Assembly (NCBI RefSeq): GCF_014842255.1
Contig: NZ_JACYVH010000002.1
Coordinates: forward strand, 66,538 to 110,517
Direction: 5' to 3'
Length of the DNA stretch: 43,980 nt
From: Frigoribacterium sp. CFBP 13712
GTDB lineage: Bacteria > Actinomycetota > Actinomycetes > Actinomycetales > Microbacteriaceae
This document shows, one piece after another, positions 16,499 through 25,004 of this stretch. The first letter of the stretch is position 1; each line of letters begins with the position of its first letter. A model generated the notes under the pieces. That model saw only the letters and a list, made by a program, of their open reading frames with translations, had not been told where the DNA came from and did no database searches. Position numbers and translations under genes: made by a program.

Positions 16499-17194
16499 AT
16501 GTATCGGATGACGCCTCCACCGACGCCTCCCCTGGCCCCTTCGCTGGCCCGTCCGCAGCCGCTCCGCGTGGTCGCCGTGTCGGGCACCCTCAGCACGCCG
16601 TCCAAGACCGACGCCCTGGTCGACGCCATCCTCGACGAGCTCGCCGAGGTGCTGCCGATCGAGCGCCACGTCATCCGGGTGAGCGAGCTCGGGCCGCTCT
16701 TCGCCGGCGCCCTCACCCGCGACCAGCTCGACGAACGCGTCGAGCGCGAGCTCCGCGCCATCGAGTCCGCCGACCTGCTGATCGCCGCCTCGCCCGTCTA
16801 CCGCGCCTCCTTCACCGGTCTGTTCAAGCACCTCTTCGACTTCGTCGAGCAGTACGCCCTCGTCGACGTGCCCGTGCTGCTGGCCGCGACCGGCGGCAGC
16901 GAGCGGCACGCGCTGATCCTCGAGCACTCGCTGCGACCGCTGTTCGGGTTCTTCCAGGCGCTGACCCTGCCGCTCGGCGTCTACGCCCACGCGAGCGACT
17001 TCACCGACCGGCGCGTCACCGCCCCGCTGCTGCAGGAGCGGATCCGCAACGCCATCGCGCGCGGGCTGCCCCTGATCCGGTCGAGCATCTCAGAGAAGCA
17101 GCGCATCGAACGCGAGCTGCTCGGCGAGCGGGACGACGACGTCGCGCCCGAGCTCGAGGGAGCCGCGGCGACGCCGACCCGGCTGTACAGCTGA
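16499..17194 (+). CDS. NAD(P)H-dependent FMN reductase
   Basis: A 231-residue flavodoxin-fold reductase (FMN_red family). The flavin phosphate loop is VAVSGTLSTPSKTDALVDAIL near residues 26-46, and ASPVYRASFTGLFKHLFDFVEQYALVDVPVLLAATGG covers the second flavin-contact region. Proteins of this type supply reduced flavin to monooxygenases such as LLM-type desulfonating enzymes; no partner monooxygenase is in this window, so the pathway is open. The ATG at 16499 follows GGAGGGGGA; an ATG three codons later is a weaker alternative. The first 22 residues are a proline-rich leader. Confidence 0.87.
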   Translation: MYRMTPPPTPPLAPSLARPQPLRVVAVSGTLSTPSKTDALVDAILDELAEVLPIERHVIRVSELGPLFAGALTRDQLDERVERELRAIESADLLIAASPVYRASFTGLFKHLFDFVEQYALVDVPVLLAATGGSERHALILEHSLRPLFGFFQALTLPLGVYAHASDFTDRRVTAPLLQERIRNAIARGLPLIRSSISEKQRIERELLGERDDDVAPELEGAAATPTRLYS

Positions 17195-17220
17195 GACGCG
17201 GGCGGCGCCCGGCCGACCGG

Positions 17221-17226
17221 TATCGT
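17221..17226 (+). promoter_or_regulatory. -10 box of leaderless gene 17233
   Basis: TATCGT ends 6 bases before the ATG at 17233; no ribosome binding site is visible. Confidence 0.6.
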
Positions 17227-17232
17227 CGCAGC

Positions 17233-17637
17233 ATGACCGATTCGCCCACGCCCCGTGACGCGGGGGTCGCCCGCGCCGAGCTCCGAGACGACGAGGCGAA
17301 GCGTCTGCTCGGCATGCTGGCCCCCGGGGCGCTGCCCCTCCGCGCGCAGCAGTGGGTGGCCGACGGGCTCGACGACCCGTCGGTGACGGCCCTCGCCGAC
17401 GCGTTGACCCGTACCGACGAACAGCGCACCGAGCTGCTCGCCGAGGCGGCCGCGACGCTGGGGCTGGGCTTCGCGTCGGTCAAGGCGGCGCGGGCGTACC
17501 ACGGTGAGCGTCTCGTGGCGTCGATGACGGCGGCCTCCGCCCCCGCCGACGCGCTCGGCATGGCGAACGGCTTCACCGACACCATCGAGGAGTCGGTGCG
17601 CGACAGCATCTCGCGGCTGTTCCGCCCCCGCGGCTGA
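17233..17637 (+). CDS. Small helical protein of unknown function
   Basis: A 134-residue soluble protein, rich in Ala, Leu, Arg and Glu, with helix-forming stretches (for example EQRTELLAEAAATLGLGF and DTIEESVRDSISRLFRPRG) and no membrane segment or signal peptide. I recognise no family. Its 38-base distance from the FMN reductase stop and its own -10 suggest a separate leaderless transcript, although read-through is possible. A nested hairpin follows directly after its stop codon. Confidence 0.75.
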   Translation: MTDSPTPRDAGVARAELRDDEAKRLLGMLAPGALPLRAQQWVADGLDDPSVTALADALTRTDEQRTELLAEAAATLGLGFASVKAARAYHGERLVASMTAASAPADALGMANGFTDTIEESVRDSISRLFRPRG

Positions 17638-17642
17638 ATCGC

Positions 17643-17710
17643 CGAGACCCCACGAGAACGCAGAGACCCCCGTGCGCGCACGGGGGTCTCGTCGATTCCG
17701 TGGGGTCTCG
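17643..17710. terminator. Nested GAGACCCC hairpin, copy 1
   Basis: The inner part is a perfect 28-base palindrome (17663-17690) built on GAGACCCCCGTGCG. It is enclosed by a second pair, CGAGACCCCACG (17643-17654) and CGTGGGGTCTCG (17699-17710). All four arms carry GAGACCCC or GGGGTCTC, so alternative pairings exist. The same architecture recurs at 25005-25072. Confidence 0.8.
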
Positions 17711-17717
17711 CGAAGCG

Positions 17718-17758
17718 CAGGAGGCGCGGTGCCGGTCGGACCGGCGCCGCGCCTCCTC
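17718..17758. terminator. Hairpin of two opposed dispersed repeats
   Basis: Cores at 17719-17729 (plus) and 17747-17757 (minus) pair through an approximately 17-base-pair stem with one G-T wobble and a loop of a few bases. It stands between convergent genes and immediately after the nested hairpin. Confidence 0.85.
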
Positions 17759-17775
17759 GGTGACGACCGCGGGGA

Positions 17776-19311
17776 TTACGCCTTGCCGACCTCGAACTCG
17801 ACGACGGCCCACGACAGGGCGGGCAGGGTCAGCCGCGCCGAGCCCCCGTCGACGGTGACGCCCTCGAGCGGCACCAGGCCGACGGCGTCCTGCGCCTGCT
17901 CGGTGTTCGAGGTGAAGCGGTCGCCGCCCTCGGGCACCGTGAGCAGCTCGGCGCGCGTGACGCGTGCGCCCGAGAACCCGCGCAGGGCGAGCTCGACGTC
18001 CGCCGCCTCGTCCAGACCGCGGTTCGCGAGGAAGAACGCGACGCGCCCGGTCTCCTCGTCGTAGGTCGAGCTGACGTCGACCAGGTCGGCGTCGCCGTAC
18101 TTCGCCGTGTCGACCTTGTCGCTCGTGACGAGCGTGCGGAGGATCTGACCCGACGCGAGCGCCGCCATGCGGGCGAACGGCCAGAAGATCGTCTGACGCC
18201 AGGCCGGCCCGCCCTGCTCGCTGCGGATCGGCGCGATGACGTTCACCAGCTGCGCCTGGTTCGCGATCTTCACCCGGTCGCCGTGGCGCAGCAGCGAGTT
18301 GAGGAACGTGCCGACCACGACGGCGTCGGTGACGTTGTACTGGTCTTCGATCAGGCGAGGGTGCTCGACCCAGCCCTTCGAGACGTTGTGCGGCTGGTCG
18401 TCGGTGTCGAGGCCGGTCTGGTACCAGACGTTCCACTCGTCGAACGAGATGTCGACCTGCTTGCTGTGCTTGCCGGCCGCCTTGACGCCGTCGATGGTCG
18501 AGACGACCTCCTCGATGAAGGCGTCCATGTCGACCGCGGTCGCGAGGAAGCTCTTCGCGTCGCCGTCGTGCTCCTGGTAGTAGGCGTGCATCGAGACGTA
18601 CTCGACCTCGTCGTAGGCGTGGGTCAGCACCTCGTGCTCCCAGGCGCCGAAGGTGGGCATGCCGCGACCCGAGCTGCCGACGGCGACGAGCTCGATGGTC
18701 GGGTCGACGAACTTCATCGCCTTGGCGGCCTCCTGCGCCAGGCGCCCGTACTCGGTGGCCGTCTTGTGGCCGATCTGCCACGGGCCGTCCAGCTCGTTGC
18801 CGAGGCACCAGAGCTTGATGTCGAACGGATCCTTCGCCCCGTTGGCGATGCGGCGGTCGCTGAGGGCGGTGCCGCCGGGGTGGTTCGCGTACTCGACGAG
18901 CTCGCGGGCGGCGTCGACGCCGCGGGTGCCGAGGTTCACGGCCTCCATGACCTCGGTGCCGGCCAGCTTCGACCACTCGACGAACTCGTGCAGGCCGAAG
19001 GCGTTCGTCTCGACGGTGTGCCACGCGCCGTCGAGTCGGCGGGGGCGCTGGTCGACCGGGCCGACGCCGTCCTCCCAGTTGTAGCCGGAGACGAAGTTGC
19101 CGCCGGGGTAGCGGATCACGGTGGCGCCGAGCTCCTTGGTCAGCTCGAGGACGTCGTGGCGGAAGCCGCTCTCGTCGGCGGTGGCGTGACCGGGCTCGTA
19201 GATGCCGGTGTAGACGCAGCGGCCCATGTGCTCGACGAACGAGCCGAAGATGCGGCGGGGGACCTCGCCGATCGTGAACTCGCGGTCGACGGTGATGCGG
19301 GCGGTGGACAT
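17776..19311 (-). CDS. abfA: Alpha-L-arabinofuranosidase, GH51
   Basis: A 511-residue intracellular glycoside hydrolase (no signal peptide) that removes arabinofuranosyl residues from arabinan or arabinoxylan oligosaccharides. The acid/base glutamate is E173 in WCLGNELDGPWQ and the nucleophile E292 in DISFDEWNVWY. The IRYPGGNFVSGYNWEDGVGP segment forms the first part of the barrel as in characterised GH51 enzymes, and a beta-rich C-terminal domain completes the usual length. The ATG at 19311 has AGGAGT upstream. It is the last gene of the ABC importer operon, so imported oligosaccharides would be cut in the cytoplasm. Confidence 0.96.
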   Translation of the reverse strand: MSTARITVDREFTIGEVPRRIFGSFVEHMGRCVYTGIYEPGHATADESGFRHDVLELTKELGATVIRYPGGNFVSGYNWEDGVGPVDQRPRRLDGAWHTVETNAFGLHEFVEWSKLAGTEVMEAVNLGTRGVDAARELVEYANHPGGTALSDRRIANGAKDPFDIKLWCLGNELDGPWQIGHKTATEYGRLAQEAAKAMKFVDPTIELVAVGSSGRGMPTFGAWEHEVLTHAYDEVEYVSMHAYYQEHDGDAKSFLATAVDMDAFIEEVVSTIDGVKAAGKHSKQVDISFDEWNVWYQTGLDTDDQPHNVSKGWVEHPRLIEDQYNVTDAVVVGTFLNSLLRHGDRVKIANQAQLVNVIAPIRSEQGGPAWRQTIFWPFARMAALASGQILRTLVTSDKVDTAKYGDADLVDVSSTYDEETGRVAFFLANRGLDEAADVELALRGFSGARVTRAELLTVPEGGDRFTSNTEQAQDAVGLVPLEGVTVDGGSARLTLPALSWAVVEFEVGKA

Positions 19312-19396
19312 GGGACTCCTCAGGAGGTCGTGGCGTGCGATGACGTGTGTGCGGTGTCGTGGTCGGAGAGGGATGGGGGAGGCGCGGGTCGGGTGG
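19312..19396. repeat. Dispersed repeat variant in the permease-abfA gap
   Basis: GGGAGGCGCGGGTCGGG at about 19378-19392 is one base from the core. Otherwise the 85-base gap holds only the abfA ribosome binding site. Confidence 0.6.
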
Positions 19397-20308
19397 TCAC
19401 TGCCCCCCGAAGCCGGTGGTCGAGATGCCCTTGATGATCTGCCGCTGGAAGAACAGGAACACCAGGATGAGCGGCAGCGCGGCCAGGATCGCCGACGCCA
19501 TGTTCTGGGCGTACTGGATGCCGTAGGCGCTCTCGATGGTCTGCAGCCCGACCGGCAGCGTGAGCAGGGCGGAGTCGTTCGTGACGATGAACGGCCAGAG
19601 GAAGTTGTTCCACGCGCCGATGAACACGAAGATCGACACGGCGCCGAGGATGGGCCGCGACAGCGGCAGCAGGATGGTGAAGAACACCCGGATCCGGCCG
19701 GCGCCGTCGACGCGGGCCGCGTCTTCGAGCTCGATGGGCACCTGGTCGAAGAACTTCTTGAGCACGAAGACCATGGCCGGCGCGATGGCCTGCGGCAGGA
19801 TCACGCCCCAGTACGTGTCGACCATGTTGAAGGCGAGCATCTGGTAGAACAGCGGCACGATCAGCACCTGCGGCGGGATGATGATCGACGCGATGGTCGC
19901 GACGTAGAGCCACTTCTTGCCGGCGAAGTCGAGACGCGAGAACGCGTAGGCCACGAGCGCCGAGGTCGCGACGACGATCACGGTGATGACGATCGACGTC
20001 AGCAGGCTGTTGAAGAGCCAGACGGGGATGTTGCCCTCGGTCAGCACCGCGCGGTAGGCGTCGAGGGTGAAGCCCCCGGCCGGCAGCCAGGTCTGCGGTG
20101 TCGCTGCGGCGTCGGCCTCGCTCTTGAACGAGGTCGACAGCGACCAGAGGAACGGCAGCAGCCAGAGCACGGCGAGCACGATCAGGACGATCACGCTGGC
20201 GACGGCGAGCGGGCCGAACCGGCGCTGACCCGGCTTGTGCGGACGCGGGGCCCGGTCGGCGGTGGGGGCGCGGAGTCCGCTGCCCGGGGCGACGGCGGGG
20301 GCGGTCAT
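19397..20308 (-). CDS. ABC sugar transporter permease, MalG type
   Basis: A 303-residue permease with six transmembrane segments and the EAA loop EDAARVDGAGRIRVFFTILLPLSRP that docks on the ATPase. A proline- and arginine-rich cytoplasmic leader precedes the first helix. The ATG at 20308 has AAAGGAG upstream and overlaps the stop of the MalF-type gene as ATGA. No ATPase gene lies in the operon; CUT1 importers often share an MsiK-type ATPase encoded elsewhere. Confidence 0.94.
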   Translation of the reverse strand: MTAPAVAPGSGLRAPTADRAPRPHKPGQRRFGPLAVASVIVLIVLAVLWLLPFLWSLSTSFKSEADAAATPQTWLPAGGFTLDAYRAVLTEGNIPVWLFNSLLTSIVITVIVVATSALVAYAFSRLDFAGKKWLYVATIASIIIPPQVLIVPLFYQMLAFNMVDTYWGVILPQAIAPAMVFVLKKFFDQVPIELEDAARVDGAGRIRVFFTILLPLSRPILGAVSIFVFIGAWNNFLWPFIVTNDSALLTLPVGLQTIESAYGIQYAQNMASAILAALPLILVFLFFQRQIIKGISTTGFGGQ

Positions 20309-21279
20309 CGCTGGGCTCCTTTCCGGCGCTGCGCGGCGATGGCGAACTGCGCGACCGAGATGACGATGATCAGGGCGAAGAAGATGTACGAGATGGCCGA
20401 CGAGTAGCCGAACCGGTAGCCGGTGAACCCGGTGTCGAAGATGTACTGCACGGCCGAGCGGGTGCTGCCCGCCGGGCCGCCGGTGGTCATCTGGTAGATC
20501 TGGTCGAAGACCTTCAGCGAGGCGAGGATCTGCAGGATGACGATCAGACCGGTGGTCGGGCCGAGCTGGGGGATGGTGATCGACAGCAGCGAGCGCCACC
20601 GACCGGCGCCGTCGAGCGATGCGGCCTCGTACTGCTGGTCGGGGATGTTCTGCAGCGCGGCCAGATACAGCAGGAAGTTGAAGCCGACCGTCCACCACAC
20701 GGTGGTCGCGACGACCGCGATCATGGCCGTGCTGGGGTCTTGCAGCCAGGCAGGCTGCGGCAGCCCGAGCGTCGCGAGCACGTTGTTGATCGGCCCCAGC
20801 GTGGGGCTGTAGAGCTGGATCCAGAAAAGCGAGACGACGGTCGACGCCAGCAGATACGGCAGGAAGAAGCTCAGCCGCCAGAGCCACTGACCGGGCAGGC
20901 CCGTGTTGACGAGCAGTGCCAGCAGCAGGGCGACGACGACGAGCGGGATCGTGCTCAGCACGGTGAACCACAGAGTGTTCGCCATCGAGCGCCACATGTC
21001 GCCGTCGGCGAAGGCCTCGGCGTAGTTGGCGACGCCGATCAGCTCGCCGCCCGAGCCCGTGAGGCTCTGCCCGGTGAAGCTGAGGTACAGCCCGTGGATG
21101 ACGGGCCAGACCAGGAACAGCCCGAAGAGGATCGCGAACGGCGCCGCGAACCCCCAGCCGATCCGGTTGTCTTTGTGGGCCCCGGGCTTCAGGCGCGAGC
21201 CGGTCCGCACCCGTGCGGGTGCCGCCGATCGCGTCGTGCCCGGCGCGGCCGCGGGGGCCTTGACCGTCGTGCTGGTCAC
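20305..21279 (-). CDS. ABC sugar transporter permease, MalF type
   Basis: A 324-residue permease with six transmembrane segments after a 45-residue cytoplasmic leader. Its EAA motif is YEAASLDGAGRWRSLLSITIPQLGP. The GTG start at 21279 has GAAGGAG at good spacing. It forms a heterodimer with the MalG-type protein, to which it is translationally coupled. Confidence 0.94.
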   Translation of the reverse strand: MTSTTVKAPAAAPGTTRSAAPARVRTGSRLKPGAHKDNRIGWGFAAPFAILFGLFLVWPVIHGLYLSFTGQSLTGSGGELIGVANYAEAFADGDMWRSMANTLWFTVLSTIPLVVVALLLALLVNTGLPGQWLWRLSFFLPYLLASTVVSLFWIQLYSPTLGPINNVLATLGLPQPAWLQDPSTAMIAVVATTVWWTVGFNFLLYLAALQNIPDQQYEAASLDGAGRWRSLLSITIPQLGPTTGLIVILQILASLKVFDQIYQMTTGGPAGSTRSAVQYIFDTGFTGYRFGYSSAISYIFFALIIVISVAQFAIAAQRRKGAQR

Positions 21280-21344
21280 AGGTCGACTCCTTCGTCGTCG
21301 TGCGTCGTGGGGTGCTGCGGTGCCGGGTGCGACGACCGCTGGAG

Positions 21345-21383
21345 CCGCGCCTCCTGGAGGGCCTGGGCCGAGGAGGAGCGGGT
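21345..21383. repeat. Opposed dispersed repeats between binding protein and permease
   Basis: An exact minus-strand core (21345-21355) faces a plus-strand variant, CCGAGGAGGAGCGGGTG (about 21368-21384). Together they give an imperfect hairpin that could lower transcription of the permeases relative to the binding protein. Confidence 0.7.
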
Positions 21384-21391
21384 GGGCCCGG

Positions 21392-22759
21392 TCACACCGG
21401 TGCCGGTCGCGAGAGCTGCGTGTTCACGCGGGCGACGAACGCGCGCATGCCCGCGGCGGCGTCGTTCTTCGACAGGATCACGGACTGCACCGTGTCGAGG
21501 AAGTACGTCTGGAAGTCGGACCCCGAGCCGCTGAACCAGGCGGGCGGGTCGTAGTTGAGGTACTCGGCCGCCTCGGCGTAGTTGGCCTGCGGCTGCAGCT
21601 CGGCGTAGGCCGCGCTGTCGACGACCGGTCCGTACGCCGGGATGTGACCGGCCTCGGCCCACGAGATGGAGTCCTTCAGGATGGTCGAGACCATCTTGTA
21701 GACGTCCTCTCGCTTCACCTCGTCGACCTCGCCCTGTCGGGGCAGCACGAACGAGTGCGAGTCGGCGTAGACGGCGGGCGTGCCGAACAGGGTCGGGATG
21801 ATGCTCGCGTCGAACGGGATGCCGGCCTTCTGGGCGCTGGGCACCTCCCACACGCCGGTGAAGAGCATGCCGCTGTCGCCGCTGACGAACTCGGCGATGC
21901 CCGACTGGATGTCGCTCGCGGTGGCCATCGCCGTGCCGTCGGTCATCTTCTGCATGAACTCGAGAGCGGTGACGGCGGCCGCCTCGTCGTACTCGACCGT
22001 TCCGCCCTCGGTGAGCACCATGTCGGCGCCCTGCTGCTTGTAGAACGTGTAGAACATGCGCCACAGCTGGGCGCCGTCATTGAGGTAGCCCCACGAGGCG
22101 CCGTGCTTGCCGGTGACCGCCTGCATGGCGTTGGCGACCTCGAGGAACTGCTCGGGGCTCGTGATCTCGACCAGGCGCCCGTCGCTGCCGAGGGCCCCGG
22201 CCTTCTCGGCGATCTCGGTGTTGTACAGGAGGATGAACGGGTGCGAGTCGAGGGCGACCGAGAAGAGCTCGTCGCCGCTGAAGCCGGCCTTCCAGACGGC
22301 GGGGGCGAAGTCCTGCTCGCGCACGCCGTACGAGGCGAGCTTCTCGACGTCCCACGGGTCGAGCAGTCCGCCGGGGGCGTAGCCGGGCACGCGGGATGCG
22401 TGCATGATCGCGACGTCGGGGGCGCGGCCGCCGGCCGAGGCCATGGCGAGCTTCGTGTAGTACGGCGTGCCCCAGGCGAGCACCGTCTGGGTGGCCTTGA
22501 ACTCGGGGTTCTGGGCGTTGGCCTCGTCGACGAGGGCGGACATCTTGATGCCGTCGCCCCCGCTCAGCAGATGCCAGAAGCTGAGGCTCGCGACACCGCC
22601 GGAGCCGGCCGTCACCCCGGTCGAGCAGCCGGCGAGACCGCCGACGGCGAAGGCGCCGCCCAGCAGGGCCGCACCGCCGACCAGCAGATTGCGGCGGCTG
22701 AGGCTGCGGGGCGCGGATGTCTCGCTCGGTGTGCCGGGCGTCGTGGAACGTGGGGTCAT
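21392..22759 (-). CDS. ABC sugar-binding lipoprotein
   Basis: A 455-residue extracellular solute-binding protein family 1 member. The signal has a twin-arginine motif (SRRNLLVGGA) and a lipobox LAGC, so it is probably a Tat-exported lipoprotein. The mature part shows the usual SFWHLLSGGDGIKMSALVDEANAQNP opening. The start decision: the ribosome binding site AAAGGAG abuts a GTG at 22768 but stands 8 bases before the ATG at 22759, which is preferred. The context (GH51 enzyme, LacI regulator) suggests arabino-oligosaccharides as the ligand; this is inference. A LacI-type operator lies upstream. Confidence 0.93.
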   Translation of the reverse strand: MTPRSTTPGTPSETSAPRSLSRRNLLVGGAALLGGAFAVGGLAGCSTGVTAGSGGVASLSFWHLLSGGDGIKMSALVDEANAQNPEFKATQTVLAWGTPYYTKLAMASAGGRAPDVAIMHASRVPGYAPGGLLDPWDVEKLASYGVREQDFAPAVWKAGFSGDELFSVALDSHPFILLYNTEIAEKAGALGSDGRLVEITSPEQFLEVANAMQAVTGKHGASWGYLNDGAQLWRMFYTFYKQQGADMVLTEGGTVEYDEAAAVTALEFMQKMTDGTAMATASDIQSGIAEFVSGDSGMLFTGVWEVPSAQKAGIPFDASIIPTLFGTPAVYADSHSFVLPRQGEVDEVKREDVYKMVSTILKDSISWAEAGHIPAYGPVVDSAAYAELQPQANYAEAAEYLNYDPPAWFSGSGSDFQTYFLDTVQSVILSKNDAAAGMRAFVARVNTQLSRPAPV

Positions 22760-22795
22760 CGGGTTCACTCCTTTGTGAGTCGTCGACTGCCGACA

Positions 22796-22815
22796 GCATT
22801 ACATCGTTGTAATGC
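22796..22815. promoter_or_regulatory. LacI-type operator upstream of the sugar importer operon
   Basis: GCATTACATCGTTGTAATGC is a palindrome with 8-base perfect arms around TCGT; a central CG is typical of LacI-family operators. On the minus strand it overlaps the likely promoter (TTGCGT as -35, then TAATGC about 16 bases later), which fits repression. The LacI-family gene at 23972 is the natural candidate regulator. Confidence 0.8.
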
Positions 22816-22869
22816 AAACGCAAGGGCTTTCTCCGGCGTCGTCGCGGAGTGGCCCGTGGGGTGGGACGC

Positions 22870-22910
22870 GAGGAGGCGCGGGCCGGGTGCGACCCGACCC
22901 GCGCCTCCTC
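22870..22910. terminator. Hairpin of two opposed dispersed repeats
   Basis: An 18-base arm (22870-22887) and its inverted copy (22893-22910) differ at one position and enclose the loop TGCGA; both contain exact cores (22871-22881 and 22899-22909). It lies just after the SDR stop codon and is the probable terminator of the lacI-SDR side. Confidence 0.88.
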
Positions 22911-22924
22911 GGCGGACGTGACGC

Positions 22925-23821
22925 CTACGGCGTGGGCATGCCGCCGTCGACGTGCAGCGTCTCGCCGACGACGTAGCTCGACTCGCCCGACGCGAGGAAC
23001 ACGTAGGCGGGGGCGAGCTCGGCCGGCTGGCCCCAGCGGCCGAGGGCCGTCTGGCTGCCGACGTCGGGCAGCGCGTCGGACGGCTGACCGCCCGCGGGCT
23101 GCAGCGGGGTCCAGATCGGGCCGGGCGCGACCGCGTTGACGCGGATGCCCTTCGGCGCGAGCTGCATGGCGAGACCCTTCGAGAAGGTGTTGATCGCGGC
23201 CTTCGTCGAGGCGTAGTCGACGAGCATCGGGGCCGGCTGGTACGCCTGGATCGACGTCGTGTTGATGATCGTCGAGCCGGGGGCGAGGTGCGGCAGCGCG
23301 GCCTTGGTGATCCAGAACATGGCGTACACGTTGGTCTTGTAGGTGTCGTCGAAGTTCTGGTCGTCGAGGTCGGCGAAGTCCTCGACGTGCTGCTGCTTGC
23401 CGGCGTTGTTCACGAGGATGTCGAGGCCGCCGAGCGCGTCGACGGTCTTCTGCACGATGTCGAGGCACACCTCGCGGCTCTTGATGTCGCCGGGCAGGGC
23501 GACGGCCTTGCGGCCGGCGGCCTCGATGAGGGCGACGATCCGCTGGGCGTCCTCCTCCTCTTCGGCGAGGTAGCTGATGGCGACGTCGGCGCCTTCGCGG
23601 GCGTAGGCGATGGCGACGGCCGCGCCGATGCCCGAGTCGCCGCCGGTGACGAGAGCCTTGCGGCCCTCGAGGCGGCCCGAGCCGCGGTAGGTCTCCTCGC
23701 CGTGGTCGGCGGGCGAGCTGAGCTCCTCGTCGGTGCCGGCGCCCTCGAGGTACTGGGCCTTCGGGGTGATGTCGGCGAACTTCTTGGTGGGGTCTTCGAA
23801 TGCGTACTGGTCTGCAGACAT
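22925..23821 (-). CDS. SDR-family oxidoreductase, stress-protein type
   Basis: A 298-residue NAD(P)-dependent short-chain dehydrogenase of the YhdF/YghA group, which has a characteristic N-terminal extension (DPTKKFADITPKAQYLEGAGTDEELSSPADHGE) before the Rossmann fold. The cofactor motif is TGGDSGIG near 60-67, the NNAG motif is present, and the catalytic Ser, Tyr and Lys are in TTSIQAY and YASTK. Close relatives are general-stress proteins with undefined substrate. The ATG at 23821 follows GAGAGG. It lies between the importer operon and the lacI gene, but a link to arabinose use is not evident. Confidence 0.92.
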   Translation of the reverse strand: MSADQYAFEDPTKKFADITPKAQYLEGAGTDEELSSPADHGEETYRGSGRLEGRKALVTGGDSGIGAAVAIAYAREGADVAISYLAEEEEDAQRIVALIEAAGRKAVALPGDIKSREVCLDIVQKTVDALGGLDILVNNAGKQQHVEDFADLDDQNFDDTYKTNVYAMFWITKAALPHLAPGSTIINTTSIQAYQPAPMLVDYASTKAAINTFSKGLAMQLAPKGIRVNAVAPGPIWTPLQPAGGQPSDALPDVGSQTALGRWGQPAELAPAYVFLASGESSYVVGETLHVDGGMPTP

Positions 23822-23866
23822 GGTGGAGCCTCTCGATCTCGGCAGGGGAGGTCCGACGGTAGGCCT

Positions 23867-23948
23867 CGCCGCGCCTCCTCGTGAGGGGGCCGCTGGAGAA
23901 CGGCCGTCGTCTATCCCGACGACGAACGGAATGACAGGAGGCGCGGGC
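23867..23948. repeat. Opposed dispersed repeats between lacI and SDR genes
   Basis: Exact cores at 23869-23879 (minus) and 23936-23946 (plus) stand 56 bases apart. They could pair at a distance; the sequence between them shows no gene. Confidence 0.85.
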
Positions 23949-23971
23949 GGCCCGGGCGGTCGACCCGCCGG

Positions 23972-24982
23972 TCAGCGGCGTGCAGCCGTGCTCGCCCTCG
24001 CGACGATCGTGTGCGGGATGATCACGAGCTCGGTCGGCCGGTCGCGCTCGGCGATGCGGGCGGCCAGCAGCTCGAGGGTGCGTTCGGCGAACAGCCGCTT
24101 GTCGAGGGCCACGGTGGTGAGCGGCGGCAGCACGAAGCGGCCGTCGGCGATGTCGTCGAACCCGGCGACCGACACGTCGCCCGGCACGCGGAGGCCCGCC
24201 GACCAGAGCGCGTGCACGGCGCCGATGGCCAGCGAGTCGGTGAAGCAGAAGAGCGCGTCGGGCGCGTCGTGCCGGGCGAGGGCCTCGGTCACGGCGGCGG
24301 AGGCGGCGGCGGGCGACCACGCGTCGCACGACCAGCGCAGGCCCTCGTCGACCGCGAGGCCGGCGGCGGCCATGGCCTCGGACCAGCCCTGGGTGCGGGC
24401 GCGCGCCGTCGCCGTGTCGAAGTCGCGACCCGAGCTGCCGAGCACGGCGATGCGGCGATGGCCGAGCCCGATCAGGTGCTCGGTCATGTCGCGGGCCGCG
24501 GCGACGCTGTCGACGCGCACCTGGTCGACGAGGGTCTGCTCGACCTCGCCGATCACGACGAGCGGGGGCAGGCTCTCGGTGCCGACGATGGCGCTCTCGT
24601 CGAGGCTGGTCGGGTTGAGCACGAGACCGTCGACGAGGTGCTCCTTGCCGCGCAGCAGCAGCTCGCCCTCGCGTTCGGGGCGCGTGCCGGTCTGCTCGAG
24701 CTGCACCGCCCAGCCGCGCTCGTGCGCGACCTCGACGAACCAGTGCGACATCTCGGCGCTGTACGGCGTGGTCAGGTCGGGGAACGCCAGGGCGATCGAC
24801 CCGGTTCGTCCGTTGCGGAGCCCCCGGGCGCTGAGGTTCGGCACGTAGTCGAGCTCGGCCAGCGCCTGCTCGACGCGCTCGCGGGTCTCGGGTCGCACGA
24901 ACACGACGCCGTTGATGACGTTCGAGACGGTCTTCGGCGACACCCCGGCGAGTGCCGCCACGTCCTTCACCGTCGCGCGCAT
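23972..24982 (-). CDS. LacI-family transcriptional regulator
   Basis: A 336-residue repressor-type regulator. The N-terminal helix-turn-helix and hinge helix are clear (VKDVAALAGVSPKTVSNVIN at 5-24, then the L-Y-V-P-N-LSARGLRNG hinge), followed by a periplasmic-binding-like sensor domain that begins SIALAFPDLTTPYSAEM and includes SVAGFDDIADGRFVLPPLTTV. The substrate is probably an arabinose-containing sugar, inferred from the neighbouring GH51 and importer genes and the matching palindrome at 22796. The ATG at 24982 follows TAGCCT by 6 bases (leaderless). Confidence 0.93.
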   Translation of the reverse strand: MRATVKDVAALAGVSPKTVSNVINGVVFVRPETRERVEQALAELDYVPNLSARGLRNGRTGSIALAFPDLTTPYSAEMSHWFVEVAHERGWAVQLEQTGTRPEREGELLLRGKEHLVDGLVLNPTSLDESAIVGTESLPPLVVIGEVEQTLVDQVRVDSVAAARDMTEHLIGLGHRRIAVLGSSGRDFDTATARARTQGWSEAMAAAGLAVDEGLRWSCDAWSPAAASAAVTEALARHDAPDALFCFTDSLAIGAVHALWSAGLRVPGDVSVAGFDDIADGRFVLPPLTTVALDKRLFAERTLELLAARIAERDRPTELVIIPHTIVARASTAARR

Positions 24983-24988
24983 GCGCCA

Positions 24989-24994
24989 AGGCTA
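24989..24994 (-). promoter_or_regulatory. -10 box of the LacI-family gene
   Basis: TAGCCT followed by TGGCGC and the ATG. The same layout (TAGCGT-TGGCGC-ATG) precedes metY. Confidence 0.6.
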
Positions 24995-25004
24995 GTCGCG
25001 GCCA

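Noticed and set aside
16801-16811. Repeat core inside the FMN reductase gene
   Set aside because: It encodes the conserved YRASFTG segment of the family, so the match is likely due to coding constraint rather than an inserted repeat. The same caution applies to 14324-14334 in the aztD signal peptide.
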